Part shown: piece after piece, positions 1 to 8,797 of the stretch
Numbering within the stretch: position 1 is the stretch's first letter
Layout: each line of letters begins with the position of its first letter
NCBI GenBank assembly: GCA_903883965.1
Contig: CAISCU010000035.1
Span: 1 to 64,000 of the forward strand
Origin: an uncultured Bacteroidota bacterium
Lineage (GTDB): Bacteria; Bacteroidota; Bacteroidia; UKL13-3
Reading direction: 5' to 3'
DNA: 64,000 bases
Position numbers and translations under genes: made by a program
Notes under the pieces: model-generated
Seen by the model: only the letters and a program-made list of their open reading frames with translations
What the model was told of the DNA's origin: nothing
Databases searched by the model: none

Positions 1-57
1 GACTCCAAAACAAATGCATCTACAAAATGAAATCAAAATAAAAACCTATAAAAATAA

Positions 58-89
58 ATATCCCCGAAATCACTTGACTTCGAGGATAT
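58..89 (-). terminator. Probable terminator of the peptide transporter gene
   Basis: An 11-bp stem with one mismatch (ATATCCCCGAA at 58-68 against TTCGAGGATAT at 79-89) encloses a 10-nt loop. Read on the minus strand it lies about 60 nt past the transporter stop codon and is followed by a T-rich tail. Positions 1-57 show nothing else recognisable. Confidence 0.5.
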
Positions 90-152
90 AATTAGTAAAT
101 TTAATCTTTAATAAACTGTATCGTTTATTTAGGACTAGTCAAAATTAAATAA

Positions 153-1535
153 TTAATGAACTCCGTGCATCAATTTTTTCAATTGGTTTGAAATGATTAA
201 AACCAATAATCCCAATACGATTACAACAGCTGAAATAATGGTAAAAATGGTTTGTGCACCCATAGTAGCAAAATACTGAACCAAATAGCCCGATAAAAAG
301 TTAGCTATGAATGAGCTCAAGAACCAAACCCCCATCATTAATGAACCCAAACGAAGAGGCGCTAATTTGGTAACCATTGACAAGCCTACAGGGCTTAAAC
401 ACAACTCACCCATTGTGTGAATTAAGTAAGTACCAACCAACCACATTAAATTGGCCTTTACAGCTGTATCGGCAACATCGCCACCTCTTTCAAGTGCAGC
501 ACCAATCATTAAGAAAAATCCAACACCCAATAATATCATACCCAATGCCATTTTAATAATGGTATTTGGCTCTCTTTTCTTGTTGCCTAAATAAGTCCAT
601 AACCAAGTAAAAACTGGCCCTAACAATACAATAAATAATGGATTTACAGACTGAAACCAAGAGGTTGGAACAGTCCAATCAAGCATACCTACATGCCTAT
701 CTATGTAACGGTCGGTATATAATGAAATAGAAGAACCTGCTTGTTCAAAACCTGCCCAGAAGAAAATATTGAACAACATCATGATTACAATTACAGACAA
801 ACGGTCTTTTTCCTCCTTTGACAAAGGTGGTGCTACTTCTCCAGATGCTGCAGCTGCTGCTTTTTGAAGTTTAGCTCCAGGTTCTTTACCTAAATCACCT
901 AAATATTTTTGTCCAAATAAATTAAACATTAATTGGCCCAGTACCATTCCAATACCAGCAGCTAAAAATCCGTAGTTAAAGCCATAAGAAAGTACATTGC
1001 CAGATGTAGCATCTTTTACTGCAAATAAGTCTTCAGCTAAATAACCACAAACCAAAGGTGCCAAAAAAGCGCCTAAGTTGATACCCATGTAAAAAATGGT
1101 AAACGCAGCATCTTTTCTGGTATCTCCAGCTGGGTACAATTGACCTACAATGGTAGAAATATTGGGTTTAAAAAAACCATTACCAATAATGAGTAAAATC
1201 AAGCCTAAATAAAAGAACGACAATGATGTTGAACTTGACATGAACAAGCTAAACTGACCCAATGCCATTAAAATACCGCCAATGGTAATAGACCTACGTT
1301 GACCGATTAAATTATCAGCCAACCAACCTCCAAAAATTGGAGTAAGGTATACCAAACCGGTATAAATTCCATACAACAAGCCAGCATTTGCATCGTCAAA
1401 ACCCAAACCACCTTCAATGGTTGCTTTGGTTAGATAGAGGGTTAATAACCCACGCATTCCGTAATAACTGAATCGTTCCCACATTTCAGTTAAAAACAAT
1501 AAATAGAGCCCTTTTGGATGTCCGGTTTTATTCAT
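153..1535 (-). CDS. POT/PTR family proton-coupled di/tripeptide transporter
   Basis: This is a major-facilitator-type inner-membrane importer of di- and tripeptides driven by protons. The 460 residues match the family's usual length. The N-terminal helix carries the proton-coupling ExxER motif (E17, E20, R21) followed by FSYYG. The loop after helix 2 holds GGWLADNLIGQR (69-80), and the PTR2 signature FYMGIN lies at 148-153. About twelve hydrophobic segments are visible, with a charged Lys/Glu-rich loop near 215-245. No Shine-Dalgarno sequence is seen. The start MNKTGHP directly precedes the first helix. It is a single-gene unit ending at the hairpin at 58-89. Substrate preference among peptides cannot be told from the sequence. 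Confidence 0.93.
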   Translation of the reverse strand: MNKTGHPKGLYLLFLTEMWERFSYYGMRGLLTLYLTKATIEGGLGFDDANAGLLYGIYTGLVYLTPIFGGWLADNLIGQRRSITIGGILMALGQFSLFMSSSTSLSFFYLGLILLIIGNGFFKPNISTIVGQLYPAGDTRKDAAFTIFYMGINLGAFLAPLVCGYLAEDLFAVKDATSGNVLSYGFNYGFLAAGIGMVLGQLMFNLFGQKYLGDLGKEPGAKLQKAAAAASGEVAPPLSKEEKDRLSVIVIMMLFNIFFWAGFEQAGSSISLYTDRYIDRHVGMLDWTVPTSWFQSVNPLFIVLLGPVFTWLWTYLGNKKREPNTIIKMALGMILLGVGFFLMIGAALERGGDVADTAVKANLMWLVGTYLIHTMGELCLSPVGLSMVTKLAPLRLGSLMMGVWFLSSFIANFLSGYLVQYFATMGAQTIFTIISAVVIVLGLLVLIISNQLKKLMHGVH

Positions 1536-1622
1536 ATTCTTATTTTTAGATTTTTAGTTAAATGCAATATAAAGCGCTTTCGCACATTTGCAAAATCAAA
1601 TACAAAGCAGCAGATTTGTTTC

Positions 1623-2360
1623 ATGAATATTCAATTTAAACGCACCCTGTTGTGCTTGGCCATTTGTTGCTTTGGTTTGATGTCTTGTGAAAAGGCTTTA
1701 GATATGCTTCAAAAAACTGGGTTAACCAATGAAGAAATAACCCAAGGACTAAAAGAAGCATTGACCGTTGGTACAGATACATCGGTGACAGTTTTATCAA
1801 AAACAGATGGCTACTATATGGATCAGGCTGTAAAAATATTGCTCCCAGAAGAAGCACAGGTAATATATAGTTCTATTGATAAAATACCAGGTGGGAATTT
1901 GTTATTAGAAAACACCATTCTATCTATTAATAGAGCTGCCGAAGATGCCGCTCCTGCTTCGAAACAAATCTTATGGAATGCTGTAACAGGTATTACCATT
2001 TCAGACGGACTCACCATATTGAATGGGGGTGATACAGCAGCAACCATTTATTTAAAAGCTAAAACCTTTGATTCATTGTTTGTATTGTTTGAACCCAAAA
2101 TTAAACAATCATTGTCTAAACAATTGGTTGGCAACATTTCAGCTGAATCAGCATATACAGCCCTTGTAAATGCATACAATACAGCTTCATTAAATGGCAT
2201 TTTATGGGACCAAATTAAAACCAACTCATTGAGCAAACATGTCACTCAAAAAGGGCTAGATGGTTTGTTTTTAAAAATTGCTGATGAAGAAAAATTAATC
2301 AGAGAAAATCCACTTCACAGAATCAGTGAAATACTCAAAAAAGTATTCACCAATCAGTAA
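1623..2360 (+). CDS. DUF4197 family lipoprotein
   Basis: This is a predicted lipoprotein of 245 residues. The open frame continues upstream to 1518, but the ATG at 1623 is chosen because it begins a classic signal peptide: two basic residues, a hydrophobic core and the lipobox LMSC, with acylated Cys near residue 22. The rest is the alpha-helical DUF4197 domain: LTNEEITQGLKEAL near the start, the mid-domain sequence AAPASKQILWNAV, and the conserved ISDGLTILNGGDTAAT. The molecular function of the family is not known. It is divergent from the peptide transporter (87 nt between starts) and convergent with the DPP IV gene, with only 4 nt between stop codons and no hairpin. Confidence 0.85.
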   Translation: MNIQFKRTLLCLAICCFGLMSCEKALDMLQKTGLTNEEITQGLKEALTVGTDTSVTVLSKTDGYYMDQAVKILLPEEAQVIYSSIDKIPGGNLLLENTILSINRAAEDAAPASKQILWNAVTGITISDGLTILNGGDTAATIYLKAKTFDSLFVLFEPKIKQSLSKQLVGNISAESAYTALVNAYNTASLNGILWDQIKTNSLSKHVTQKGLDGLFLKIADEEKLIRENPLHRISEILKKVFTNQ

Positions 2361-2364
2361 AGGG

Positions 2365-4536
2365 TTAATTACTTTCTAAAAAATCTGTCATGCGTTTGTA
2401 TAAATGCAAACGGTATTTGCTTCCACCAATACCATGGTTTTTATTCGGATACATTTCACTGTCAAAACGAATGCCGTTTTTAATCATTTGATCAATTAAT
2501 TCAACTGAATTCTGAAAATGCACATTGTCGTCAGCGGTTCCATGAATGAGCAGGTATTTTCCTGTAATTTTCTCAACATGATTAATGGGTGAATTGTCGT
2601 CATAATTAGCTCCATTTTCTTGAGGAGTTCTCATGAATCTTTCAGTGTAAATATTGTCGTAATACCTCCAATTGGTAACAGGTGCAACCGCTATTGCTTT
2701 CTTAAACACATGGGCCCCTTTACTGATGCCTAATGAAGACATATACCCACCAAAACTCCAACCCCAAATAGCAATACGCGTGGTATCTACATACGGCAAT
2801 CGAGCCAATTTTTCAGCCACTTCAATTTGGTCTTGAATTTCATATTTACCCAAGTTTAAATAGGTACATTTTTTAAAGTCTTCACCTTTAAAACCCGTAC
2901 CTCTCCCATCAACAGAAACTACTATAAACCCTTTTTGAGCAAGGTGTTGAAACCACAAATAATTAGATCCAAACCATCTGTTCATAACCGTTTGCGAACC
3001 CGGCCCTCCATAAACATACATTAACAATGGGTATTTTTTTGTTGGATCAAAAGCAGTAGGTAAAATAGTAAAACCTGTTAAATGTTGCCCAGAAGTGGTG
3101 GTAAAAATCTGAAAACTTGCTTTTGAAATTTGAGCGTTTTTTAATGCATTTTGCAAACCTTCGTTTGTCTCGATGTTTCTGACAAAAGTACCCTTGCTGT
3201 CTCTGATGGCATAAACAGGCGCTGTATTAATTGTGCTGTAGGTATGCAGAAAATAGGTAAAATCTTTATTGAAAGCAGCTGAGTTCCATCCTTTTTCTGA
3301 AGCCAATTTCAACTTTGTTTTGCCATTAAGTGATTGTGCATAAATGGCTCTGTTTTCGGCACCCTCTTGCGCACTGGCATAAAATACTTGTTTGGTTTGT
3401 TCGTTGTAACCATAAAAATCAGTTAAATCCCAGTTACCTGATGTAATTTGCTTGATTAACTTCCCTTTTAAATTAAATTGGTACAAATGGTTGTAACCAC
3501 TTTTTTCAGAGGTAATTAAAAAAGATTTCCCATTGTCTATAAAGGTTAACTGTTCAGGAATATCAATATAACGTGAATTTGTTTCAGTATAAATAACTGA
3601 AGAACGTCCATTTTCTGGTTCAGCCAATAACACTTCTAATTTGTTTTGTAACCGATTTAATCTCTGAATGGCTAATTTATTCAATGAATTGACCCACTGA
3701 ATTCTAGGTAAATATTGATCGGTTTCTTTGCCTACTTCCATTTCTGAAAGCAATCCAGTTAACACATCTGCTACAAAAACTTGCACCATTGAATTAGACT
3801 CTCCTGCTTTTGGATATTTAAAAGCTGTGTTTTCAGGGTATAGTTTACCATAGATCGGCATTGAGTATTCTTTTACATTTGACTCATCAAATCTGTAAAA
3901 TGCAATTTTATTTCCCAAAGCATTCCAAGCAAAACCCTTCCAAATGGCAAACTCTTCTTCGTATACCCAATCAGTTCCACCATTGATAATTTGATTGGGT
4001 TTACCATCAGTTGTCAACTGTGTTTCTGTTTGTCTAATTAAATCATATACAAACAGGTTGTTGTCTTTTACATAAGCCAACAGGTTGCCATTTGGTGAAA
4101 AATCGGGGTAAAGAATTTGATTTTTAGTAGGCAAAACCAATTTCTTAGCCTTGATATCATAAACATAATAAACCCCTTTACTGCTATGTCTATAAATGGA
4201 TTCTACTTGAGTACCAATGAGCACTTTTTGTTCATCAGCACTAAATGTTACATCATCTAAGTCAATTGAATTACCGTTGTTTAATTGTTCAATTACTGAT
4301 TGAGAAAGAATGGTATCAACCAATTTCCCAGAAACTAAATTAAAGCGTAATAAATTTTGTTGGGCATCAGTAGCACAGTAAAATCTGCCGTCGTTGAGTG
4401 ACTGAAAACCTGCAACAAATTTGGGGGCATAAGTACCTTTTACCCAAATATCTTCTAATGAAATTTGTTTCAAAGATTGGGCATTGATTCCAAATGAACC
4501 CAAAATTAAAAGTAAAAGCAATTGGTTGTATTTCAT
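2365..4536 (-). CDS. Dipeptidyl-peptidase IV (S9B serine peptidase), exported
   Basis: This exported enzyme of 723 residues removes X-Pro or X-Ala dipeptides from peptide N-termini. A signal peptide (first 19 residues, ending INAQ) leads into an eight-bladed propeller that contains the DWVYEEEF motif, whose paired Glu residues bind the substrate amino terminus in DPP IV. The C-terminal alpha/beta-hydrolase carries the nucleophile elbow GWSFGGY (Ser594), Asp near 670 in HGTADDNVHF and His701 in NKNHG, so the triad is complete. Together with the peptide transporter 2 kb away it suggests use of exogenous peptides (inference). It lies divergent from the FAD oxidase across 97 nt. Confidence 0.95.
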   Translation of the reverse strand: MKYNQLLLLLILGSFGINAQSLKQISLEDIWVKGTYAPKFVAGFQSLNDGRFYCATDAQQNLLRFNLVSGKLVDTILSQSVIEQLNNGNSIDLDDVTFSADEQKVLIGTQVESIYRHSSKGVYYVYDIKAKKLVLPTKNQILYPDFSPNGNLLAYVKDNNLFVYDLIRQTETQLTTDGKPNQIINGGTDWVYEEEFAIWKGFAWNALGNKIAFYRFDESNVKEYSMPIYGKLYPENTAFKYPKAGESNSMVQVFVADVLTGLLSEMEVGKETDQYLPRIQWVNSLNKLAIQRLNRLQNKLEVLLAEPENGRSSVIYTETNSRYIDIPEQLTFIDNGKSFLITSEKSGYNHLYQFNLKGKLIKQITSGNWDLTDFYGYNEQTKQVFYASAQEGAENRAIYAQSLNGKTKLKLASEKGWNSAAFNKDFTYFLHTYSTINTAPVYAIRDSKGTFVRNIETNEGLQNALKNAQISKASFQIFTTTSGQHLTGFTILPTAFDPTKKYPLLMYVYGGPGSQTVMNRWFGSNYLWFQHLAQKGFIVVSVDGRGTGFKGEDFKKCTYLNLGKYEIQDQIEVAEKLARLPYVDTTRIAIWGWSFGGYMSSLGISKGAHVFKKAIAVAPVTNWRYYDNIYTERFMRTPQENGANYDDNSPINHVEKITGKYLLIHGTADDNVHFQNSVELIDQMIKNGIRFDSEMYPNKNHGIGGSKYRLHLYKRMTDFLESN

Positions 4537-4633
4537 AGCAACAATTATAACAAAAACTGAGTAATCTATTTTTGAAATAGTTGACGGAAGATTCAGTTTT
4601 CAATCAAATACAAATATTTACTTAATTTGTAAG

Positions 4634-6037
4634 ATGCAGCAGTACCAAAAAATCACACAAAAGGACCTCGATTTTTTTATTGAAACTTGTGGAAGCAATC
4701 AAGTTTTCAGCGATAAAAATAATTTAACTGATTACTCAAAAGACCATACCGAAGATTTAATATTTTTTCCTGAAGTAGTTGTGAAACCTGGCAATGCTGC
4801 AGAAATTTCTAAACTACTCAGTTATTGCAACACCCATTTAATACCCGTCACACCAAGGGGTGCAGGTACCGGATTGAGTGGTGGGGCTTTGCCTGTAATG
4901 GGAGGGCTGGTAATTGCCATGGAAAGGTTCAATAAAATTATAACAATTGACGAACAAAATTTTCAAGCTGTAGTTGAACCGGGAGTAATTAATGAGGCAT
5001 TTCAACAAGCCGTGATTGAAAAGGGTTTGTTTTATCCGCCAGACCCCGCAAGTAAAGGTTCTTGCTATTTGGGTGGCAATTTGGCACATAGCAGTGGAGG
5101 TCCTAGAGCACTCAAATACGGTACAACAAGAGATTATGTATTGAATATGGAAATTGTGCTGGCCGATGGCAGTATCATACAAACAGGTGCCAATACTTTA
5201 AAATATTCAACTGGATACAACCTAACTCATTTAATGATTGGCAGTGAAGGTACCTTAGCCATTATTACTAAAATATGGTTAAAACTCATTAGCTATCCAA
5301 CTCAAAATTTATTGATGTTGGCTTCATTTGAGTCTGCACAGGCTGCATGTGAAGCAGTTGCTGGAATTTTTAAAGCCGGTGGCAACCCTTCTGTATGTGA
5401 ATTTGTTGAACCTGCAGGTTTTGAATTAGCAGCACAACTATTAAATATCTCATTTAATATTCAACCCAATATTGGTGCGTATTTATTAATTGAAGTAGAT
5501 GGCAATGACATGGACATGCTTTTCAATGAGTGTGATCAAATCAATCAAACGCTCGAACAATTTGGAGTGAAAGAGGTTTTGTTTGCGCAAACTGCAGACG
5601 AAAAAAATTATTTCTGGAGACTCAGAAGAAGTATTGGAGAAGCTACCAAATTTAACAATGTTTATAAAGAAGAAGACACCGTAGTGCCAAGGGCAACTTT
5701 ACCCATTTTGTTCAATGAAGTAAAAACAATTGGTAAAAAATACGGGTTCAGGAGCATCTGTTACGGACATGCAGGAGATGGCAATTTACACGTAAATATA
5801 TTGAAGGATCAACTCAGTGATGACTTTTGGAATCATGAATTGGACAAAGCCATTGTAGAAATTTTTGAATGCTGTAAAAGATTGGGAGGCACCATTAGTG
5901 GAGAACATGGCATAGGCTTTGTTCAGAAAAAATTCATGCCCATTGTTATGCCACAATTGCAACTGGAACTCATGCAAAAAATAAAGCTGGCTTTTGACCC
6001 AAATTGCATTCTAAATCCAGGTAAAATATGGCAATAG
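4634..6037 (+). CDS. FAD-linked oxidase of the GlcD / D-lactate dehydrogenase type
   Basis: This is a flavoprotein 2-hydroxyacid dehydrogenase of 467 residues, probably oxidising D-lactate, glycolate or D-2-hydroxyglutarate. The N-terminal FAD-binding (PCMH) domain contains PRGAGTGLSGG (74-84) and YLGGNLAHSSGGPRALKYGTT-like segments. The C-terminal FAD-oxidase domain has YGHAGDGNLH (377-386) and GEHGIG (423-428), the usual metal- and substrate-binding motifs. There is no CxxCxxC iron-sulfur region, so this is the stand-alone GlcD form, not a fusion. The exact substrate is unresolved. A TTAATTTG box lies at 4622-4629, 4 nt before the ATG, and a TATTTTTG box at 4567-4574. The last 10 nt overlap the next gene, suggesting co-transcription. 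Confidence 0.87.
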   Translation: MQQYQKITQKDLDFFIETCGSNQVFSDKNNLTDYSKDHTEDLIFFPEVVVKPGNAAEISKLLSYCNTHLIPVTPRGAGTGLSGGALPVMGGLVIAMERFNKIITIDEQNFQAVVEPGVINEAFQQAVIEKGLFYPPDPASKGSCYLGGNLAHSSGGPRALKYGTTRDYVLNMEIVLADGSIIQTGANTLKYSTGYNLTHLMIGSEGTLAIITKIWLKLISYPTQNLLMLASFESAQAACEAVAGIFKAGGNPSVCEFVEPAGFELAAQLLNISFNIQPNIGAYLLIEVDGNDMDMLFNECDQINQTLEQFGVKEVLFAQTADEKNYFWRLRRSIGEATKFNNVYKEEDTVVPRATLPILFNEVKTIGKKYGFRSICYGHAGDGNLHVNILKDQLSDDFWNHELDKAIVEIFECCKRLGGTISGEHGIGFVQKKFMPIVMPQLQLELMQKIKLAFDPNCILNPGKIWQ

Positions 6038-7014
6038 AAAAAACAACTAAAAGTAAAGCCATACAAATTACTTTCATAGTTGGATTTGTTTTGATGTGTG
6101 CCAAGTTTTTTGCTTATTTCATTACCAACTCTACTGCTATATTAACCGATGCATTGGAATCAATTATCAATGTAATTGCAGGTGGTTTTGCATGGTATAG
6201 CGTTCGGTTAGCAGAGAAACCTAAAGACAACGAACACCCATATGGTCACGGAAAAATAGAATTCATTTCGGCAGGATTTGAGGGAGGTTTAATTGTAATG
6301 GCAGCCATATATATCCTATTTGAAGCTGTTTTACAGTTCATAGAACCAAGCCCTATACACCAATTAGAAAATGGCATTTACATATGTGCCATTGCGGGAT
6401 TGGTAAATTTTATGATGGGTAAGTATCTCTTACAAACAGGTAAAAAAACACATTCACCTACGCTCATAGCAGATGGCAAACACTTAATGGTAGATACCTA
6501 TTCTAGCATTGCTTTAGTTATAGGTTTAATTTTGGTAACAATGACCCATAATGCCATTTTTGACCCAATTATTTCGGTAGTTTTAGCAGTAGGTATTTTA
6601 ATTACAGGATACAAATTGCTGAGGAGTTCATTGGCTGGCTTAATGGATGAGGCAGACCATCAATTATTAGAACAAATTACACAAGTGCTCAACGAAAACA
6701 GAAAAGAAAACTGGATTGATATGCACAACCTAAGAATTGTCAAATATGGTTCGCAAGTGCACATAGATAGCCATTTGACTTTGCCTTATTATTACGACTT
6801 AGAGACATCTCATGCAGCAGTTACTGCAGTTGAATTACTTGTAAGTGAAAAGTTTCACAGCCAAGTTGAACTATTTATACATGCTGACCCTTGCATAGAG
6901 TTAAGCTGCGAAATTTGTTGCATTCACAACTGTCATCAGAGGAAAAAACCTTTTAAAAAGAAATTAGAATGGACAAAGTCGGTATTGCTAAAAAACCAGA
7001 AACATCAGATTTAA
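6028..7014 (+). CDS. Cation diffusion facilitator (CDF) metal efflux transporter
   Basis: This six-helix inner-membrane exporter of divalent metals (Zn, Fe, Co or Mn) has 328 residues. Helix 2 has TDALES (Asp41) and helix 5 has KHLMVD (His152, Asp156), which would form the transport site. In the HxxxD/DxxxD scheme known from YiiP the second helix-2 position is Ser45, not Asp. The loop motif HPYGHGK (70-76) is typical. A cytoplasmic domain follows from about 210. The C-terminus is unusual, with five Cys and two His between 289 and 303 and then a Lys-rich tail, which looks like an extra metal-binding site. The gene overlaps the oxidase by 10 nt, and its stop abuts the stop of holA on the other strand. 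Confidence 0.9.
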   Translation: MAIEKTTKSKAIQITFIVGFVLMCAKFFAYFITNSTAILTDALESIINVIAGGFAWYSVRLAEKPKDNEHPYGHGKIEFISAGFEGGLIVMAAIYILFEAVLQFIEPSPIHQLENGIYICAIAGLVNFMMGKYLLQTGKKTHSPTLIADGKHLMVDTYSSIALVIGLILVTMTHNAIFDPIISVVLAVGILITGYKLLRSSLAGLMDEADHQLLEQITQVLNENRKENWIDMHNLRIVKYGSQVHIDSHLTLPYYYDLETSHAAVTAVELLVSEKFHSQVELFIHADPCIELSCEICCIHNCHQRKKPFKKKLEWTKSVLLKNQKHQI

Positions 7015-8031
7015 TTAAGATTGAGCCATTACATTAAACAAAAATTCTTTCATCAGTTCCATATCTGAAAGTGAATTTTGATCTACTCCTTTTGATCTTA
7101 AATCAAACGAAGCAATGAGTGATAAAATGGCATACAAACCAGTTAAAGAATAGTGTTGTAAAAAATGTTCGTAGTCTTTGGCTTGCATAAAATTAACGCC
7201 TGCAGACATGATGCTTTTTTGATCCTTGAGCCCTCTTTGTTTTAAATCACATGCTTTGGAAACATAGCCATTGAGCATGGCCAAAAACGGAATAATGGAG
7301 AATTCTTTTTTATTGCTCAAATGGTGGTTGATATGAAATACTTTTCTGGCATTTTTTTGAGCTATGGCTTTGATCAATTCAAATGTATTGAACTCTTTAC
7401 TGATACCTATATAATTTTCAATATCCTGCTGAGTAATTTGTTTGTCTTGGGCTTTATTGATGATGAGTTTATCCAATTCATTGTTGATTCTATTTAAATC
7501 ATTTCCTATAAAATCAGCGATGAGCATGGCATTTTGGTCATCAATGGCAAAGCCTTTGGTTTTAACTAAATTTGAAATCCATTTAGGCAATTCAGATTCT
7601 TCGTATAATTTTTTAGATTCAAACGAAACAAACTTTTTAGATATTTTAAGCAATTTGCTGCGGCCATCTACCTTTTTCCCCTTGTAACAAATGACCAAAA
7701 TTGTACTCGGTACAGGATGTTCAAAATAAGGCAGTAAATCGTCTATTTGTCTCCAATTTTGAGCTTCCTTCACAATAACTACTTGGTAATTGGCCATCAT
7801 AGGAAACCGCCTAGAAGCTTCTATGACCTGGCCAATTTCAACATCCTTGGCATAAAAAACATGCTGATTGAAAGCCTTTTCCATTTCATTGAGTGCATGG
7901 TGTTCAATGTAAGATGCAATTTCATCTACAAAATAGGTTTCCTCACCATGTAACAAATAAATGGGTGCAGTCTTACCTGACTTTAAATCTTGTATTATTT
8001 TATGAAATTCCTGTAAGTTTTCTGCCGGCAT
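7015..8031 (-). CDS. holA: DNA polymerase III delta subunit (clamp-loader subunit)
   Basis: Delta opens the beta sliding clamp within the clamp-loader complex. The frame is open back to a GTG at 8109, but the ATG at 8031 (MPAENLQEFHKII) gives 338 residues, the normal length, and places the family's opening KSGKTAPIYLLHGEE at about residues 17-31. The N-terminal AAA+-like domain lacks a Walker A motif, as expected for delta. The middle has the conserved LNRINNELDKL segment and the C-terminal helical domain ends in DMELMKEFLF. It is a single gene, tail-to-tail with the CDF transporter with zero bases between stops. Upstream, 8032-8225 is about 190 nt in which I see no gene. Confidence 0.88.
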   Translation of the reverse strand: MPAENLQEFHKIIQDLKSGKTAPIYLLHGEETYFVDEIASYIEHHALNEMEKAFNQHVFYAKDVEIGQVIEASRRFPMMANYQVVIVKEAQNWRQIDDLLPYFEHPVPSTILVICYKGKKVDGRSKLLKISKKFVSFESKKLYEESELPKWISNLVKTKGFAIDDQNAMLIADFIGNDLNRINNELDKLIINKAQDKQITQQDIENYIGISKEFNTFELIKAIAQKNARKVFHINHHLSNKKEFSIIPFLAMLNGYVSKACDLKQRGLKDQKSIMSAGVNFMQAKDYEHFLQHYSLTGLYAILSLIASFDLRSKGVDQNSLSDMELMKEFLFNVMAQS

Positions 8032-8225
8032 GTTGGCAAGATATTTAATCAGGACAGCTTTGCCAATACAGGTGGGAAATTTGTGAATGAATTGTTTGAT
8101 TGCATGCACATTTCATTCAATTTGAATTGAATCTATTGATTTGTAAATGAGTTTTGCCCGTATCGATGATGAGTTGTATTGGGCATTTTTACATGGTTAA
8201 TTAAAGAGGGTTTACATATAATGAT

Positions 8226-8663
8226 TTATTCTATTGGTATTTGACTGGCATGTATAACCATGGTATCGGCATTGATACCCCGACTCAAATCGAGCCGCAT
8301 TTCATCCATTGTTACGTTTGAAACCAGTATAAACTTATTGGATCGTGCGTTATTTCCTTTTAGCCTGAATTTGACTCGCCCCTGAATAATTTGAGATCTT
8401 TCTATTAATCCATAGGATTGGTCATAGAGCGTAACTACCATGCCATCTCCACTGAAAGTAGAATCAGCCTCCACAATTTGTACTGGAACCTCAAATTCTG
8501 CAAGGGTTTCATCACCATCAGCAAGACTAATTTTTTCCTCAATAACCTCAACAGATTTGAAGTCGTAAACATCGAACATTGTTCTCACAGAAAGGTCACC
8601 CTTTAAAAATATTAAAGGTGGAACAACTAATAAGGCCCAAAGTGACTTGAGAAAAACTTTCAT
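8226..8663 (-). CDS. Unrecognised small exported or membrane-anchored protein
   Basis: I do not recognise this 145-residue protein. It starts with MKVFLKSLWALLVVPPLIFLKG, a basic N-terminus plus one hydrophobic stretch that could be a signal peptide or anchor with no clear cleavage site. The remainder is predicted mostly beta, rich in Val, Asp and Glu, with a central acidic part and no Cys. The composition and the alternating pattern (FEVPVQIVEADS, GRVKFRLKGNN) suggest a small beta-sandwich. It stands alone between holA and rlmI, each more than 130 nt away. No function is assigned. Confidence 0.6.
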   Translation of the reverse strand: MKVFLKSLWALLVVPPLIFLKGDLSVRTMFDVYDFKSVEVIEEKISLADGDETLAEFEVPVQIVEADSTFSGDGMVVTLYDQSYGLIERSQIIQGRVKFRLKGNNARSNKFILVSNVTMDEMRLDLSRGINADTMVIHASQIPIE

Positions 8664-8797
8664 CGATGCTTTGGAGATACCAATTCTTGTACCACAGATG
8701 CATGAGTCAATTAATCAGCGTTTTAAGTATTTTTTAAATTTTTGAATCAATCCCAAAACAACACAAATAATTCCCAAATTTGGAAAGGATTGTACAA

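Noticed and set aside
4838-5182. Antisense open frame within the FAD oxidase gene
   Set aside because: It lies inside a gene with clear family motifs and has no recognisable feature of its own; the same applies to the other antisense frames inside conserved genes.
7015-8109. Longer holA starting at a GTG at 8109
   Set aside because: The extra 26 residues do not match the family start, while the ATG at 8031 gives the usual opening and length.
8131-8190. Stem TGCCC/GGGCA followed by T run downstream of the small exported gene as a terminator
   Set aside because: The loop is over 20 nt, the stem only 5 bp, and the T run is on the strand opposite to the genes that end there.
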